Source of the DNA: a virus
Strand: one strand, 5' to 3'
Virus record (IMG/VR): IMGVR_UViG_3300027881_000081
Coordinates: 1 to 23,493 of that record
DNA length: 23,493 nt
Each line of letters starts with the position of its first letter. Within the stretch, counting starts at the first letter, position 1. The notes under the pieces were generated by a model that saw nothing but the letters and a program-made list of their open reading frames with translations, searched no databases and was not told where the DNA came from. The translations under genes were made by a program, and so were the position numbers. Shown piece after piece: positions 1-8,385 of this stretch.

Positions 1-1564
1 CAAGGTGGATGAGAGGGTCGGGGGCGTCCGATGCCGCGCCCGAGGTGCCTGTTCCGCATGCCAACAAGCAGTAATCGTCTGAGGCGGCGGCAGAAAAGGC
101 CACCGTACATACATCTGTGTTACCGGGGCCACCCGCGAACGCACCACTGGCAGCCGTAAAGTCTGCTTGGTAATCGTTGAACGCACTCACGCGAACCGCG
201 ATGATGGAAGAGTATATCTCGTCAATCGCGAAGCCTTGGGACTTGGCTCGTACAGAAAGCGTCGTAGATGCGATGCCCTGATACAAGTGCATGACCCCCA
301 TGCTCAGTTGGTCGGTAATATCTCCTATATAGTATTCGCTGCCCATCCGCGACGTGGAACCATCGTAGATCTCCATGTAAGCCATATTGCCGGCACCAGC
401 GTACCAGTTGTTTACACTCGTTGAACCAAATACCAACCAGTCACTCTCCCCATCGCCAATCGTAATCTGCGCACCCGTGCCTGCGTAGTTGGTATCTAGT
501 TCCAGAGGAGCGGTGTTAGTGCTGTGAAAAATATCGGTGTCGAGTACAAGCTCACCGATCTTGATCATCATTATCGATACGTTATTGGCGAAGACGGTGT
601 CCACTCCATCGTTGCCAGATTTTATCTGCAACTGTAAGTCACCGCTTCCACCTGAGTCGACAACTCCGGCCCAGTAGTACAGCATGCCGTTATCATCTAC
701 CGCGACACCGTGAGGAGACTCGTAGATCATTTCTGAGCCAGTTACTAAGACCCCACCCTTAGTCAACTGGACGCCATTGCCAGACTCGTTTCCGTCGGTC
801 GCGTTGCCTACGTACGCTCTTACGAACACGACATAGTCTTCGTTCGCTTCCATCTCGGCGTACGTAACTACTGCGCCGGTCACGTCTTGATACGTGGCGC
901 TGGTCGTCGTAACACCGGCATTCAGGTGCTTGACGATATGACCTACCGCTGCGCCGGCTGCGCCGATCGATGTGAAGTTTACGAAGTCCTGCGTGGCATC
1001 AGATGTGTCAAGCCAGTTTACGGAGTGGTCGTTCGCAAGCTGCAGGTAGTCGTCGTTGGGGTTCCACTGCAGCTCTTGTTTGGTGTGCTTCCACTTCGAC
1101 CCATCGAAGTACATCATGTCGTAACGCGTTGCGTTTCCGAGATCGAAGTCTGGTATGTTCGTTGGCACGAAGTCAATGCCGTTAAAGACAATGCCTTGAC
1201 CGCCCTTAATGCCATCTACCTTCGTGTCGTCGAGAGCACGTAGAGTGCGCACGCCGCCGGTGCCGCCGCCGCCAACACTGGGCGACGAGCTAACTGAGGG
1301 TACGGGTGAAACCTGTTCGCCAAGAACTTTATCAATCGACGCGAAGCCCTGCTGAACCTTGGTTGTCACCAAGCCAACATGCTCAAGCTCTTCGATCGTT
1401 ACGAAGCGTTCCTTCGGTGCACCACTATCGCCCTCGTACATGCGAAGGTGCTCTTTGATGCTCTCAGAGAAACGGCGCATCTCGTCATTGGCATCAATGA
1501 CAGGGACGTCAACCTGAGGAAGCTTGCGGTTCTTTTGCCTCGACGTGAGCGTTAAGCTGCTCAT
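1..1564 (-). CDS. Fibre-like virion protein, partial (C-terminus beyond left edge)
   Basis: An open frame without any stop runs from an ATG at 1564 to the window edge (521 codons seen). It begins MSSLTLTSRQKNRKLPQ and follows the stop of the preceding tail gene by 3 bases. The N-terminal 75 or so residues are charged and probably helical, followed by a Pro/Ser stretch and a short GGGGTGG linker near residue 98. The remainder is rich in Gly, Thr, Asn and aromatic residues in short beta-type segments, with FNGIDFVP, MMYFDGSKWKH and DNGMLYYWAG. An N-terminal anchor, flexible linker and beta-rich repetitive body is the usual plan of phage tail fibres or spikes, and the position at the end of the tail module agrees. 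No receptor-binding or depolymerase domain is recognised; that part may lie beyond the edge. Function is inferred from layout and composition, not from a family match. Confidence 0.75.
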   Translation of the reverse strand, partial: MSSLTLTSRQKNRKLPQVDVPVIDANDEMRRFSESIKEHLRMYEGDSGAPKERFVTIEELEHVGLVTTKVQQGFASIDKVLGEQVSPVPSVSSSPSVGGGGTGGVRTLRALDDTKVDGIKGGQGIVFNGIDFVPTNIPDFDLGNATRYDMMYFDGSKWKHTKQELQWNPNDDYLQLANDHSVNWLDTSDATQDFVNFTSIGAAGAAVGHIVKHLNAGVTTTSATYQDVTGAVVTYAEMEANEDYVVFVRAYVGNATDGNESGNGVQLTKGGVLVTGSEMIYESPHGVAVDDNGMLYYWAGVVDSGGSGDLQLQIKSGNDGVDTVFANNVSIMMIKIGELVLDTDIFHSTNTAPLELDTNYAGTGAQITIGDGESDWLVFGSTSVNNWYAGAGNMAYMEIYDGSTSRMGSEYYIGDITDQLSMGVMHLYQGIASTTLSVRAKSQGFAIDEIYSSIIAVRVSAFNDYQADFTAASGAFAGGPGNTDVCTVAFSAAASDDYCLLACGTGTSGAASDAPDPLIHL

Positions 1565-1567
1565 GGG

Positions 1568-1999
1568 TTACCCCGCAGCCAGATCGAATATGGTCTCCGC
1601 GATGGATACACCTGTTACTGTGTCGGTGCCTGAGAGCTGCACCTGATAGATGTTAGACAGGTAGCCACCGGGTAACCGAAACGGCTCTCCACTGGTCACA
1701 GTTTTAGTGAGCTTCAGGACACCATCAGCATACAGCTTGAACGTAAGAGCAGCGTAGCTTTCTGCTTCCACCATTGCGGCGCCGAGGTTCACTTCGCGTG
1801 GGAAGCGATGCTTCGCCGACTTCCATGTGAATGTCTTGAGCGCGCTTGTGAGGCTGCCCTCCCACTTGAATATCTCTGAGCCGTCTGTGTAGTACAACGT
1901 ATCCGTGAGGATATCCAGGAATGAGCCAACCGCAACGTCGTCTCCGGTCGTGAGACCGACTTCTTTGTTGGCTGGATCAAATACTATGTAGCCGGCCAT
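1568..1999 (-). CDS. Small tail-associated protein (unknown)
   Basis: A 143-aa protein beginning MAGYIVFDPANKEVGL. Its ATG overlaps the stop of the large tail gene (TAATG at 1999), so it is probably translationally coupled. It is predicted all-beta: alternating hydrophobic strands (LYYTDGSEIFKWEG, ALTFKLYADGVLKL, YQVQLSGTDTVTGVSI) with no cysteine, membrane segment or enzymatic motif. Between the tail hub and the fibre-like gene, a small beta-rich protein could be a tail accessory or fibre adaptor component. The family is not recognised and the virion role is inference from neighbours. Confidence 0.75.
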   Translation of the reverse strand: MAGYIVFDPANKEVGLTTGDDVAVGSFLDILTDTLYYTDGSEIFKWEGSLTSALKTFTWKSAKHRFPREVNLGAAMVEAESYAALTFKLYADGVLKLTKTVTSGEPFRLPGGYLSNIYQVQLSGTDTVTGVSIAETIFDLAAG

Positions 2000-4900
2000 T
2001 AGCTGGATGCACTCGTTGACGATGATTCAACGTGTATCTTATATGATACGGAGATATCCTCATAGCCTGTCCTGCGGAAAGTGAACGTGATAATTGCAAA
2101 CCCTGCGCTGTTGATGGTAACTGGATCAGCGTACGAAGGCAGAATGTAGTATGCGCTGGTCAGGCCCTTTAGCTGGAACCCATACTCAAACCCGGCCACA
2201 GGCGTGAAGAACACGTCCTCCACGAACTCGCCGGTATCGTAGAGTGGGCCAGTTCCAGAGAGACCGAAGATAGGCTGCACGCCAACCATCTCGTCTCGGG
2301 TCCTGCCGAACTGATCCCCATCTTGGGCACCTTCGGAGTGGTCAAGTTCTGTTATCGTAATGCGCACTGAGTCCGCAGCAGCGTTCAAGTTGAATATTGT
2401 CGCGCCAGCTTCCGCAAAGCTATCGCCAACGTCGGAGCTAACGATGTTCCCAGCGTGCACGCCGTTGATACGAATCAGGGCATCAGCTGCCTCAAACTCA
2501 ACCGTGAGGGTGACGATCGCAGTACAACCTGATGGGGCTCCACCGGTGAACGTGTAGTTAGCATACGTATCGCCCAGCTCCGTTGGAGCCTGCGCACCAT
2601 TATATGATGGCGCGTAATCTGTTAGCGCATCACCTAGGTATGGCTCGGGGTACTTGACTGCCATGGCGTCTATGTCAATCGTGGGCGTCGCAGTGTAGCG
2701 GAGCGTCCACGTGGCGGCGTCCGGGCTGGTGTACACAACACCGAGGCCAGAGGCAATGATCTCGCCGAAGGCGATGTAACCATAGCCCTGCGTCACTTCA
2801 TCACCGTCGTCGTACACGATGCCTTTCATGTTGACGCCAGCCGCTTTAGCGCCGGATATTCCAGACCAGTTACCGATCGTGCCTTGGTCGCCAGTGGCGC
2901 AAGTAACGATCTTGAAATCATTAGAGACAGTAACCCAAAGGTCATTGCCGTACGTGATCCCGCGGCAGTTGTATGAGTTGATCGCACCAACCGATGCACC
3001 GGTCGCGGCGCCGTGAACAGTCTCACAGACCTCCATGTCGGTGTCGTCCGCGCCAATGCTGATAAGAACTGAGGCACCAGAAGCAATGTGCTTGGAGCCT
3101 GTCGCAGAGACATACGTTACTGGCACACTGGTCCACGTGTTGGTGACTGGTGTCAGCTTGAGATCCGGGCTGCGGAGCAGGAAAAGAGCGCTGGAACAAA
3201 TACCATAGATGTGATCTGGCACTCCGGCAGTCGATAGAGCAAACTCTGAAATGGAGACGGCGGTCGGAACAAGAAGATCAACCGGTATCGATGTCCAGGC
3301 CTCGCCATCGGGTGACGCTTGTAATGAGCGGTTCGCACCTCCGACAACAAACGTAGCATGCCTAGGATCCCAGATCGCCGCGAGTGGCCCAACAGCAGTA
3401 TCGGTGAATAAGTTGTACGCGTTAGTGCGCTCAGCCCACGATACGCCACCATCGTCGGAGGTGGAGAACACAGGTGTGTTAGGTGCCGCAGGGGCATCGT
3501 TGGCGCGCTGTCCAACAGCCAACCAGCGATCCAATGATGGAGAGTATGCTGCTGCGTTGATATCTGCTTTAGCTTTGAATGTGGTACCCACACCGGCATA
3601 TGGATCCCAGTCCGTAATGTCGAGGTGAGAGCTGATCGCATACGGTACTTCGAGCGTAGCGTCCATCTCTGAGAAAGCCATTACTCGGGAGCTGTAATCC
3701 TCAAGCGGCGTTATGGCAAGAGTCGTATCGCCGATCAGCGCTATGGTTGAAGTCGTAAGGGCAGAGGCCGGCACAGTCACACCTACCGCTTCGGCAGCTG
3801 TAATGCTGTACTCCGCTCGCGCGGCCAGCGTAATAGTGACAGTGGTGGCATCTGTACGTACAACTGTACCAACAGCTATGTTGGGGCGCACTGCGATGTT
3901 GAATCCAGTAATGAAGTCAGTCGTGGCTAGGAGCCCGTCAATGATGCTCTGCCGCGTCCCATTAAAGGAACCGCCCGCATCGAGCCACGTGTCCGTTGTG
4001 AGTGTGAGTATGATCGTTTGCGCGCCAGCAATCACGCCAGCTTCAGTGCTTAATGTGCCTGTAACCGCCACGGATGCTGGGGCCTGCGGCACATTGTCCT
4101 CGCCATCGAAGAAGCCAAAATACTTGCCGTCGTGGAACTCTCCAACCATGGTGGTCGGCTCATAAGCGGCCCACTCGGCTTTCAGAACGTACGGTTCTGT
4201 AACGAGGCGGGCGCCATTTACGCTAATCTCCACCAATCCATCTGGTGAAGCATAGAAAACTTTGTCCTTGTCGGACGCAATAGACTCTGCAGACACACAT
4301 GCCTGCTTAAGCTCATATGGGCGAGCGCTCGCGTTCCGCGGGTGAGCGCCGGCGAGCACGTACGGCTTACCCTCAGTCAAGACCACGACGCTATTACCAA
4401 GTGGAGCGAGGCCAACGATGTCGTAGTCAACAGCCTTGTCGTATTCGGGTGGCCAGGCGTGCGGGAAGTAGGGCTCACAGAAATGAAGCGTGCGCCCAAC
4501 GAATCCAACCAACATGCCATTAGGCATTTCTGCTATGCCCTGCATGCCAGCTGGCGGGCCGTCCCATGTGGTGGACTCGATAATTGTTCCAAGGTTCGCC
4601 TGCTTGACAGACTCCGTAAGAGGCTCTCCTGCAAGCAAGTCGGCGACAGAGAACTCTGTGACAAACTGGTACTCCGTGCCAGACTCTGTGGAGCTGGTGC
4701 GGTACAGGTTTATCGTCGTGATGTCGTACCCATCAGTCGGGGGTGGCTCGATGCCAGTGATCTCTACCGCATCGCCATCCAAGGCCTGAACGACCAATGA
4801 CGCCCTTGACGGTGGACCCTCCTCACCGAGCGCAGACACGTACGTATATCTGTACGTACGGTCCTCAAGCACAGTTGCCTCCGAGGCCTCACGGACCACT

Positions 4901-5934
4901 TCGTAATAAAAGCTGCCCTTGAGTGTGGGGAAGTTGGCCTCACCGGCAGCGTCGGCGCCGACGACAGCTTTGACCGTCTGTGTGAAAGTGCTACCGTCCA
5001 CGGTAACACTTCCCTCTGTGGCCCAGCTCTGCTCCCAAAAGGACAAGGTGCTAGCTGGAATTGTCAAGAACAGACCAATGTTGTTGTAGTCAAGGCGCGT
5101 CACACGAATGACGTCACCAACTCGCAGTAGGTGATTGGGGATAGTAACTTTGAGCCCGTCCAGAACGCGCCAGCCAACCCAATCAGCAGTCTGCGTGTTG
5201 CCCTCATTCTGCATCAACTCCCAATTGACATTCCCAGTGACCTTATCGTTGTTCGCTGTTTCAGCGACAGCGCCGGTACCAGTCGCAGAACCGAGAAGCA
5301 CAGTGTGCTCGTCCAGAACTTCGAGTATCCGGATCGTGTCACCGACACTCATATCAAAATAGATGTCGCCAGTGAACGCGCCTGCTGGCCGAGTCCACTC
5401 TGCGGTAGCTGTACCAGCACCGGGGTACACAACCCAATTCACAAAAGCAATTTCAAGCTTCTTCGCGAACAATGTGTTCGCGGTCACCCGGCGCTCTGCT
5501 GTGCTGAGACTCTCGGGGAGGGAACTGCCTAACGCAGTCGGCGGCACAGTCGGCGCAGGTATACCGAGCTTACGGAATGCTTGCGGGTATGGACCGGGAC
5601 CGGCGGAAGCGATGTCCCGATACGTCATTTTCGGGACGCCATCGCCAGTGTAATAAATGCGCTCTTGCGTATCGCCCTTGACGGTACCGCGGGCCACGGA
5701 GACAGCATTGCTCCACTCAAACCACACCGGTGCGTCGGCATTGTCGTAGCGGTAGATTGTCTTGTTTCTGAACGTGTCGTCCACAGCCGTACCGGCGTCG
5801 ACGTCAGTCCACGGCACAAGGTCGCCAGACCCAAGTTTCAGGTTGGTCGCCGTAACCGCTTCGCCTTCCGGCAGTTTGAGTGCCGACATGCGGGGGCGGA
5901 GCCCCTTGAAGAATGCTGTCTTGAATCCGGCCAC
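1999..5934 (-). CDS. Large tail hub/nozzle-like protein with Asp-box propeller segment
   Basis: A 1311-aa protein starting at a GTG (5934) preceded by GGGAGGTAACCC, a near-ideal SD; the GTG is the only well-placed start. The first 600 residues resemble short-tailed phage nozzle/hub proteins: a run of beta-strands including RTLHFCEPYFPHAWPPEY near residue 490 and LAPLGNSVVVLTEGKPYVL soon after, the kind of propeller blade found in T7 gp12 and P22 gp10 relatives. Downstream, three Asp-box (BNR) motifs occur near residues 828, 878 and 1073 (STSDDGGVSW, ASPDGEAW, TSPDAATW), indicating a second sialidase-type propeller fold. No catalytic arginine triad was identified, so this looks structural or carbohydrate-binding rather than a proven enzyme. 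The length far exceeds classical gp12 (about 800 aa) because of this C-terminal half. It sits directly after the neck genes. Confidence 0.8.
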   Translation of the reverse strand: MAGFKTAFFKGLRPRMSALKLPEGEAVTATNLKLGSGDLVPWTDVDAGTAVDDTFRNKTIYRYDNADAPVWFEWSNAVSVARGTVKGDTQERIYYTGDGVPKMTYRDIASAGPGPYPQAFRKLGIPAPTVPPTALGSSLPESLSTAERRVTANTLFAKKLEIAFVNWVVYPGAGTATAEWTRPAGAFTGDIYFDMSVGDTIRILEVLDEHTVLLGSATGTGAVAETANNDKVTGNVNWELMQNEGNTQTADWVGWRVLDGLKVTIPNHLLRVGDVIRVTRLDYNNIGLFLTIPASTLSFWEQSWATEGSVTVDGSTFTQTVKAVVGADAAGEANFPTLKGSFYYEVVREASEATVLEDRTYRYTYVSALGEEGPPSRASLVVQALDGDAVEITGIEPPPTDGYDITTINLYRTSSTESGTEYQFVTEFSVADLLAGEPLTESVKQANLGTIIESTTWDGPPAGMQGIAEMPNGMLVGFVGRTLHFCEPYFPHAWPPEYDKAVDYDIVGLAPLGNSVVVLTEGKPYVLAGAHPRNASARPYELKQACVSAESIASDKDKVFYASPDGLVEISVNGARLVTEPYVLKAEWAAYEPTTMVGEFHDGKYFGFFDGEDNVPQAPASVAVTGTLSTEAGVIAGAQTIILTLTTDTWLDAGGSFNGTRQSIIDGLLATTDFITGFNIAVRPNIAVGTVVRTDATTVTITLAARAEYSITAAEAVGVTVPASALTTSTIALIGDTTLAITPLEDYSSRVMAFSEMDATLEVPYAISSHLDITDWDPYAGVGTTFKAKADINAAAYSPSLDRWLAVGQRANDAPAAPNTPVFSTSDDGGVSWAERTNAYNLFTDTAVGPLAAIWDPRHATFVVGGANRSLQASPDGEAWTSIPVDLLVPTAVSISEFALSTAGVPDHIYGICSSALFLLRSPDLKLTPVTNTWTSVPVTYVSATGSKHIASGASVLISIGADDTDMEVCETVHGAATGASVGAINSYNCRGITYGNDLWVTVSNDFKIVTCATGDQGTIGNWSGISGAKAAGVNMKGIVYDDGDEVTQGYGYIAFGEIIASGLGVVYTSPDAATWTLRYTATPTIDIDAMAVKYPEPYLGDALTDYAPSYNGAQAPTELGDTYANYTFTGGAPSGCTAIVTLTVEFEAADALIRINGVHAGNIVSSDVGDSFAEAGATIFNLNAAADSVRITITELDHSEGAQDGDQFGRTRDEMVGVQPIFGLSGTGPLYDTGEFVEDVFFTPVAGFEYGFQLKGLTSAYYILPSYADPVTINSAGFAIITFTFRRTGYEDISVSYKIHVESSSTSASS

Positions 5935-5937
5935 GGG

Positions 5938-6648
5938 TTACCTCCCGTAGTCGTCAACGCGGCGCGCGGATGCTGAGCTGAATGGGATGCCCCCATAAAC
6001 CATTTCGCGGTTGGGTTGTCCATACTCAGCTTGCGCCTTCGACTTCGCCTCCCCTATGCCATTTGTGAATTTCTTCTGGTATAGGGTTGAGAGGTTGACG
6101 TTCGACCAGTCCTTTCCCGGCACCTTCATCAGCTGTGCGAGCACACCAAACTTGATGGTCTCTTCGAACTCATAGAATAGGAAATCGGGCAGGGAAACCA
6201 GATCCGGAGACGGTGCTATGATCGCCCGTATATGTAAACAGGTTGACACAGTGGCGGAGGCGATCGGTACGATCTGCGCTGTGCCAGCTGCGACGTTCGT
6301 CCAGTTCCTGGGAGAGGTGCCCGTCTGAGTTGCCCAACTAGGGGTCTCCCGATCGAGCTGGTCTCGTGGCACGAACAGCAGCGTACGACTGGCATTGGTT
6401 ACCCCATACCGCACGGTGTCAATACGCACGACGTGCGTATCGGTAGGTATGTCTGTGCCCGGCGTTATGGTTGGGAACGTAGCCGATATGGTGTAGTCCA
6501 TTACGTTGTCGAGATCGTACCGCCAAGCCTCAGACTTCCGGAAGAACTGCCGCGCTATCCGCTTTGTGGCCGCAACCAGCAGTGGTTCGGGAATTCCGGG
6601 TAACTCAACACGGAGTTCCGGGTACAGGGTTGAAAGTGCAACGGACAT
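5938..6648 (-). CDS. Neck/tail stopper-like protein
   Basis: A 236-aa protein starting MSVALSTLYPELRVELPG. The ATG overlaps the TAA of the adaptor gene (TAATG) and has GGAGGGTGACTA just upstream, a strong SD. An N-terminal helical part (residues 15 to 45, including RIARQFFRKSEAWRYDL) is followed by beta-rich sequence and a C-terminal helix with LYQKKFTNGIGEAKSKAQ, a pattern seen in short-tailed phage neck or tail-tube-A-type proteins. It lies between the head-tail adaptor and the large hub, exactly where a gatekeeper or stopper protein is encoded. Assignment is by position and general resemblance; no diagnostic residue is known to me. Confidence 0.7.
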   Translation of the reverse strand: MSVALSTLYPELRVELPGIPEPLLVAATKRIARQFFRKSEAWRYDLDNVMDYTISATFPTITPGTDIPTDTHVVRIDTVRYGVTNASRTLLFVPRDQLDRETPSWATQTGTSPRNWTNVAAGTAQIVPIASATVSTCLHIRAIIAPSPDLVSLPDFLFYEFEETIKFGVLAQLMKVPGKDWSNVNLSTLYQKKFTNGIGEAKSKAQAEYGQPNREMVYGGIPFSSASARRVDDYGR

Positions 6649-7331
6649 TAGTCACCCTCCGGAGGCGCAACTTCTGAAGCGCTCACGCTGGCCTCGGTCG
6701 CTCGCTTGATCCCGAGGGTACCAAGAAACTGAGCGTAGAGGTCTTTCTGAAACTGGTCTGGCATTGTCTCGCGTGACTCCTTGGTCAGCGCGCGAAAAGT
6801 CATGTAAGAAACTAAGGACTCAAGATATTCGTCACTAAGTGACACGGTGTTGCCGACGGCAGTAATCTCAGCCGGATTCGCCGAGTAAAGTATTCCTACC
6901 CGTTTGTCGTCGGCAGCTGGAGCGGGATACAGATAGAACACCTTCGGCTCCCGCTTGTCATGGCAGTAGTGCTCGAAGTAATTTGCAGCATCCGCTTTCG
7001 TGGACACGTATTCCCATGAGGGCTCGTACGTGTCCAGCGCATCCTTCTCCGAGTAGCGAATAGTGCCTTGTGCGGTCGTGCCATCGTCGGCGTAATTTTG
7101 CGTCGCCTTGATGAACTTAATGCCCCCCGAGGGTAACGACTGGCGTGCGATACGACTGGTTGTCAAGTCAACAACGGTTTCCACGAGGTTGGCTTCGGGG
7201 ACAAGAACCACGATGGCTCTTTGGCCGGCATTTATGTAGTCAATCAATTCAGCGTCAGACCAGCGAAACGTCGCGCTCTCGTCGTGAATTATCCTACGTA
7301 CTTCCGTTATCAGGTCCTGTCCTGTAGCCAT
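6648..7331 (-). CDS. Head-tail adaptor protein (DUF6682-like)
   Basis: A 227-aa protein whose N-terminus contains a helical bundle typical of phage adaptors: ITEVRRIIHDESATFRWSD then ELIDYINAGQRAIVVLVPEA (residues 8 to 48). The WSDAEL...YINAGQRAIV pattern is characteristic of adaptor proteins grouped as DUF6682 or P22 gp4-like. The middle is a beta domain with YLYPAPAADDKRVGILYSANP, and the end is helical (SLVSYMTFRALTKES). Such proteins form a ring under the portal and connect it to the tail. The ATG is one base downstream of the preceding gene's TGA; the SD is weak, so coupling is likely. The family call is from memory of the motif. Confidence 0.75.
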   Translation of the reverse strand: MATGQDLITEVRRIIHDESATFRWSDAELIDYINAGQRAIVVLVPEANLVETVVDLTTSRIARQSLPSGGIKFIKATQNYADDGTTAQGTIRYSEKDALDTYEPSWEYVSTKADAANYFEHYCHDKREPKVFYLYPAPAADDKRVGILYSANPAEITAVGNTVSLSDEYLESLVSYMTFRALTKESRETMPDQFQKDLYAQFLGTLGIKRATEASVSASEVAPPEGD

Positions 7332-7332
7332 C

Positions 7333-7857
7333 TCAATCCGTTATTGCAAGGTCTGGATCATCCTGCAATTTTTCGTACTCCGCAAGTACTTGCGTAGCAG
7401 TGGGCCGTTTGCACTCCGGAGGCATTTCGCCCACAACTTTCACCACCTTCGGTGTGCCATCATTTTTGAAGTCCATTGGGTCATTTCGAACCAGGATCTT
7501 CCGAATCGCTGAGGACAAAGCCTCAGCATCATCCACGCCAGTATCCTCTATTACAGCGGGGGCTTCCACTGTTTCTGGCGGCGTCGGTACCGGATCATTC
7601 AGCTTCACAGCCGGGAACGGGCCTTTTATGTGCCCCTCTGAGGGTAACTCTGACGGTAGTGGGGTATGACGAGCCACGTCGTCGCCATCGTCAGTCTCAT
7701 GAACCGGTAATGGCTCATCAGAGTCAATCATGCCTGCCATAATCGCGTCCTCGCGGAGCGGGTCAGGGATCATTGTGGGGGTTTGAGCTTTGACCAGCAC
7801 GCAATGGCCGGTCGTGTTGGAAAGGCGCATATCGCGCAGGGATATCATTACTGACAT
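7333..7857 (-). CDS. Hypothetical head-module protein
   Basis: A 174-aa protein beginning MSVMISLRDMRLSNTTGH, with AAGAGGATGCTGAC upstream of the ATG as SD. The N-terminal 35 residues look folded; residues 40 to 100 are rich in Pro, Asp and Glu and probably disordered (PLPVHETDDGDDVARHTPLP). The C-terminal third contains ILVRNDPMDFKNDGTPKVVK and a helix with ATQVLAEYEKLQDDPDLA, which could be a short interaction domain. Position between capsid and adaptor genes suggests a minor head or neck protein. No family is recognised. Confidence 0.7.
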   Translation of the reverse strand: MSVMISLRDMRLSNTTGHCVLVKAQTPTMIPDPLREDAIMAGMIDSDEPLPVHETDDGDDVARHTPLPSELPSEGHIKGPFPAVKLNDPVPTPPETVEAPAVIEDTGVDDAEALSSAIRKILVRNDPMDFKNDGTPKVVKVVGEMPPECKRPTATQVLAEYEKLQDDPDLAITD

Positions 7858-7921
7858 GTCAGCATCCTCTTATTGTGAAAACCAGAGCATAACACGAGGG
7901 CAGCAGCCCTGAAAGGGTGAA

Positions 7922-7941
7922 TCCCCGGCCGAAGCCGGGGA
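7922..7941 (-). terminator. Strong UUCG-type hairpin without U-tract
   Basis: An 8-bp perfect stem (T-CCCCGGC with GCCGGGG-A). On the minus-strand transcript the loop is UUCG closed by C-G, an extra-stable tetraloop. It lies 18 bases after the end of the gene at 7959..8372 and is followed by further small inverted repeats (CCCT with AGGG, GGGC with GCCC at about 7899 to 7918), but not by a U-run. It may be a partial terminator or a 3'-end stabiliser for the capsid transcript. Confidence 0.55.
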
Positions 7942-7958
7942 CTCAGGCAAGCTCGGGA

Positions 7959-8372
7959 TTAACCGAGGTTTTCGTTGTTGCGACCCGAGGTCACGTAATC
8001 GATCAGGATCCGCATGGCACCGACCGAAGGCGTATCTGTAGTTGTGCCGAATGTTGGCGTAGCCAATATATTCGGTTCACTAGCAGTCGTCTTGAAACCA
8101 GACACTGCGGGGGGATTCGCGGGAATTCCCGTAGCATCGATCTCAACGATCGTGCCGCTATACTCGTTCGGGTCAGTAGCATCGCCGAGATCCAGGTCGA
8201 ACGTGCCATTGTCTGCGAAGGCAGTGACAACGTACGCCGAGATACGGGTTACAACCGAGCCCTGCGGAATTGCGCACAGTGCGTACGCGGTGGCATGTAC
8301 TGGTATGTCACCGAACACGAGGTCGATAAAGACTGACAGCGGGTATTGTCGTGCAACGTTTGGAATACTCAT
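7959..8372 (-). CDS. Capsid-neighbour protein, possible decoration or head protein
   Basis: A 137-aa protein starting MSIPNVARQYPLSVFIDLVF, 13 bases after the end of the major capsid gene and with an AAGGGAGAATCAGAA leader. Predicted mainly beta with short repeats of small and hydrophobic residues (GSVVTRISAYVVTAF, GTFDLDLGDATDP, YSGTIVEIDATG). No membrane segment, cysteine pair or enzyme motif is apparent. Genes immediately after the major capsid gene commonly encode decoration or stabilisation proteins, and the compact beta composition fits this, but no family was recognised, so the role is inference from position. Confidence 0.7.
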   Translation of the reverse strand: MSIPNVARQYPLSVFIDLVFGDIPVHATAYALCAIPQGSVVTRISAYVVTAFADNGTFDLDLGDATDPNEYSGTIVEIDATGIPANPPAVSGFKTTASEPNILATPTFGTTTDTPSVGAMRILIDYVTSGRNNENLG

Positions 8373-8385
8373 TTCTGATTCTCCC

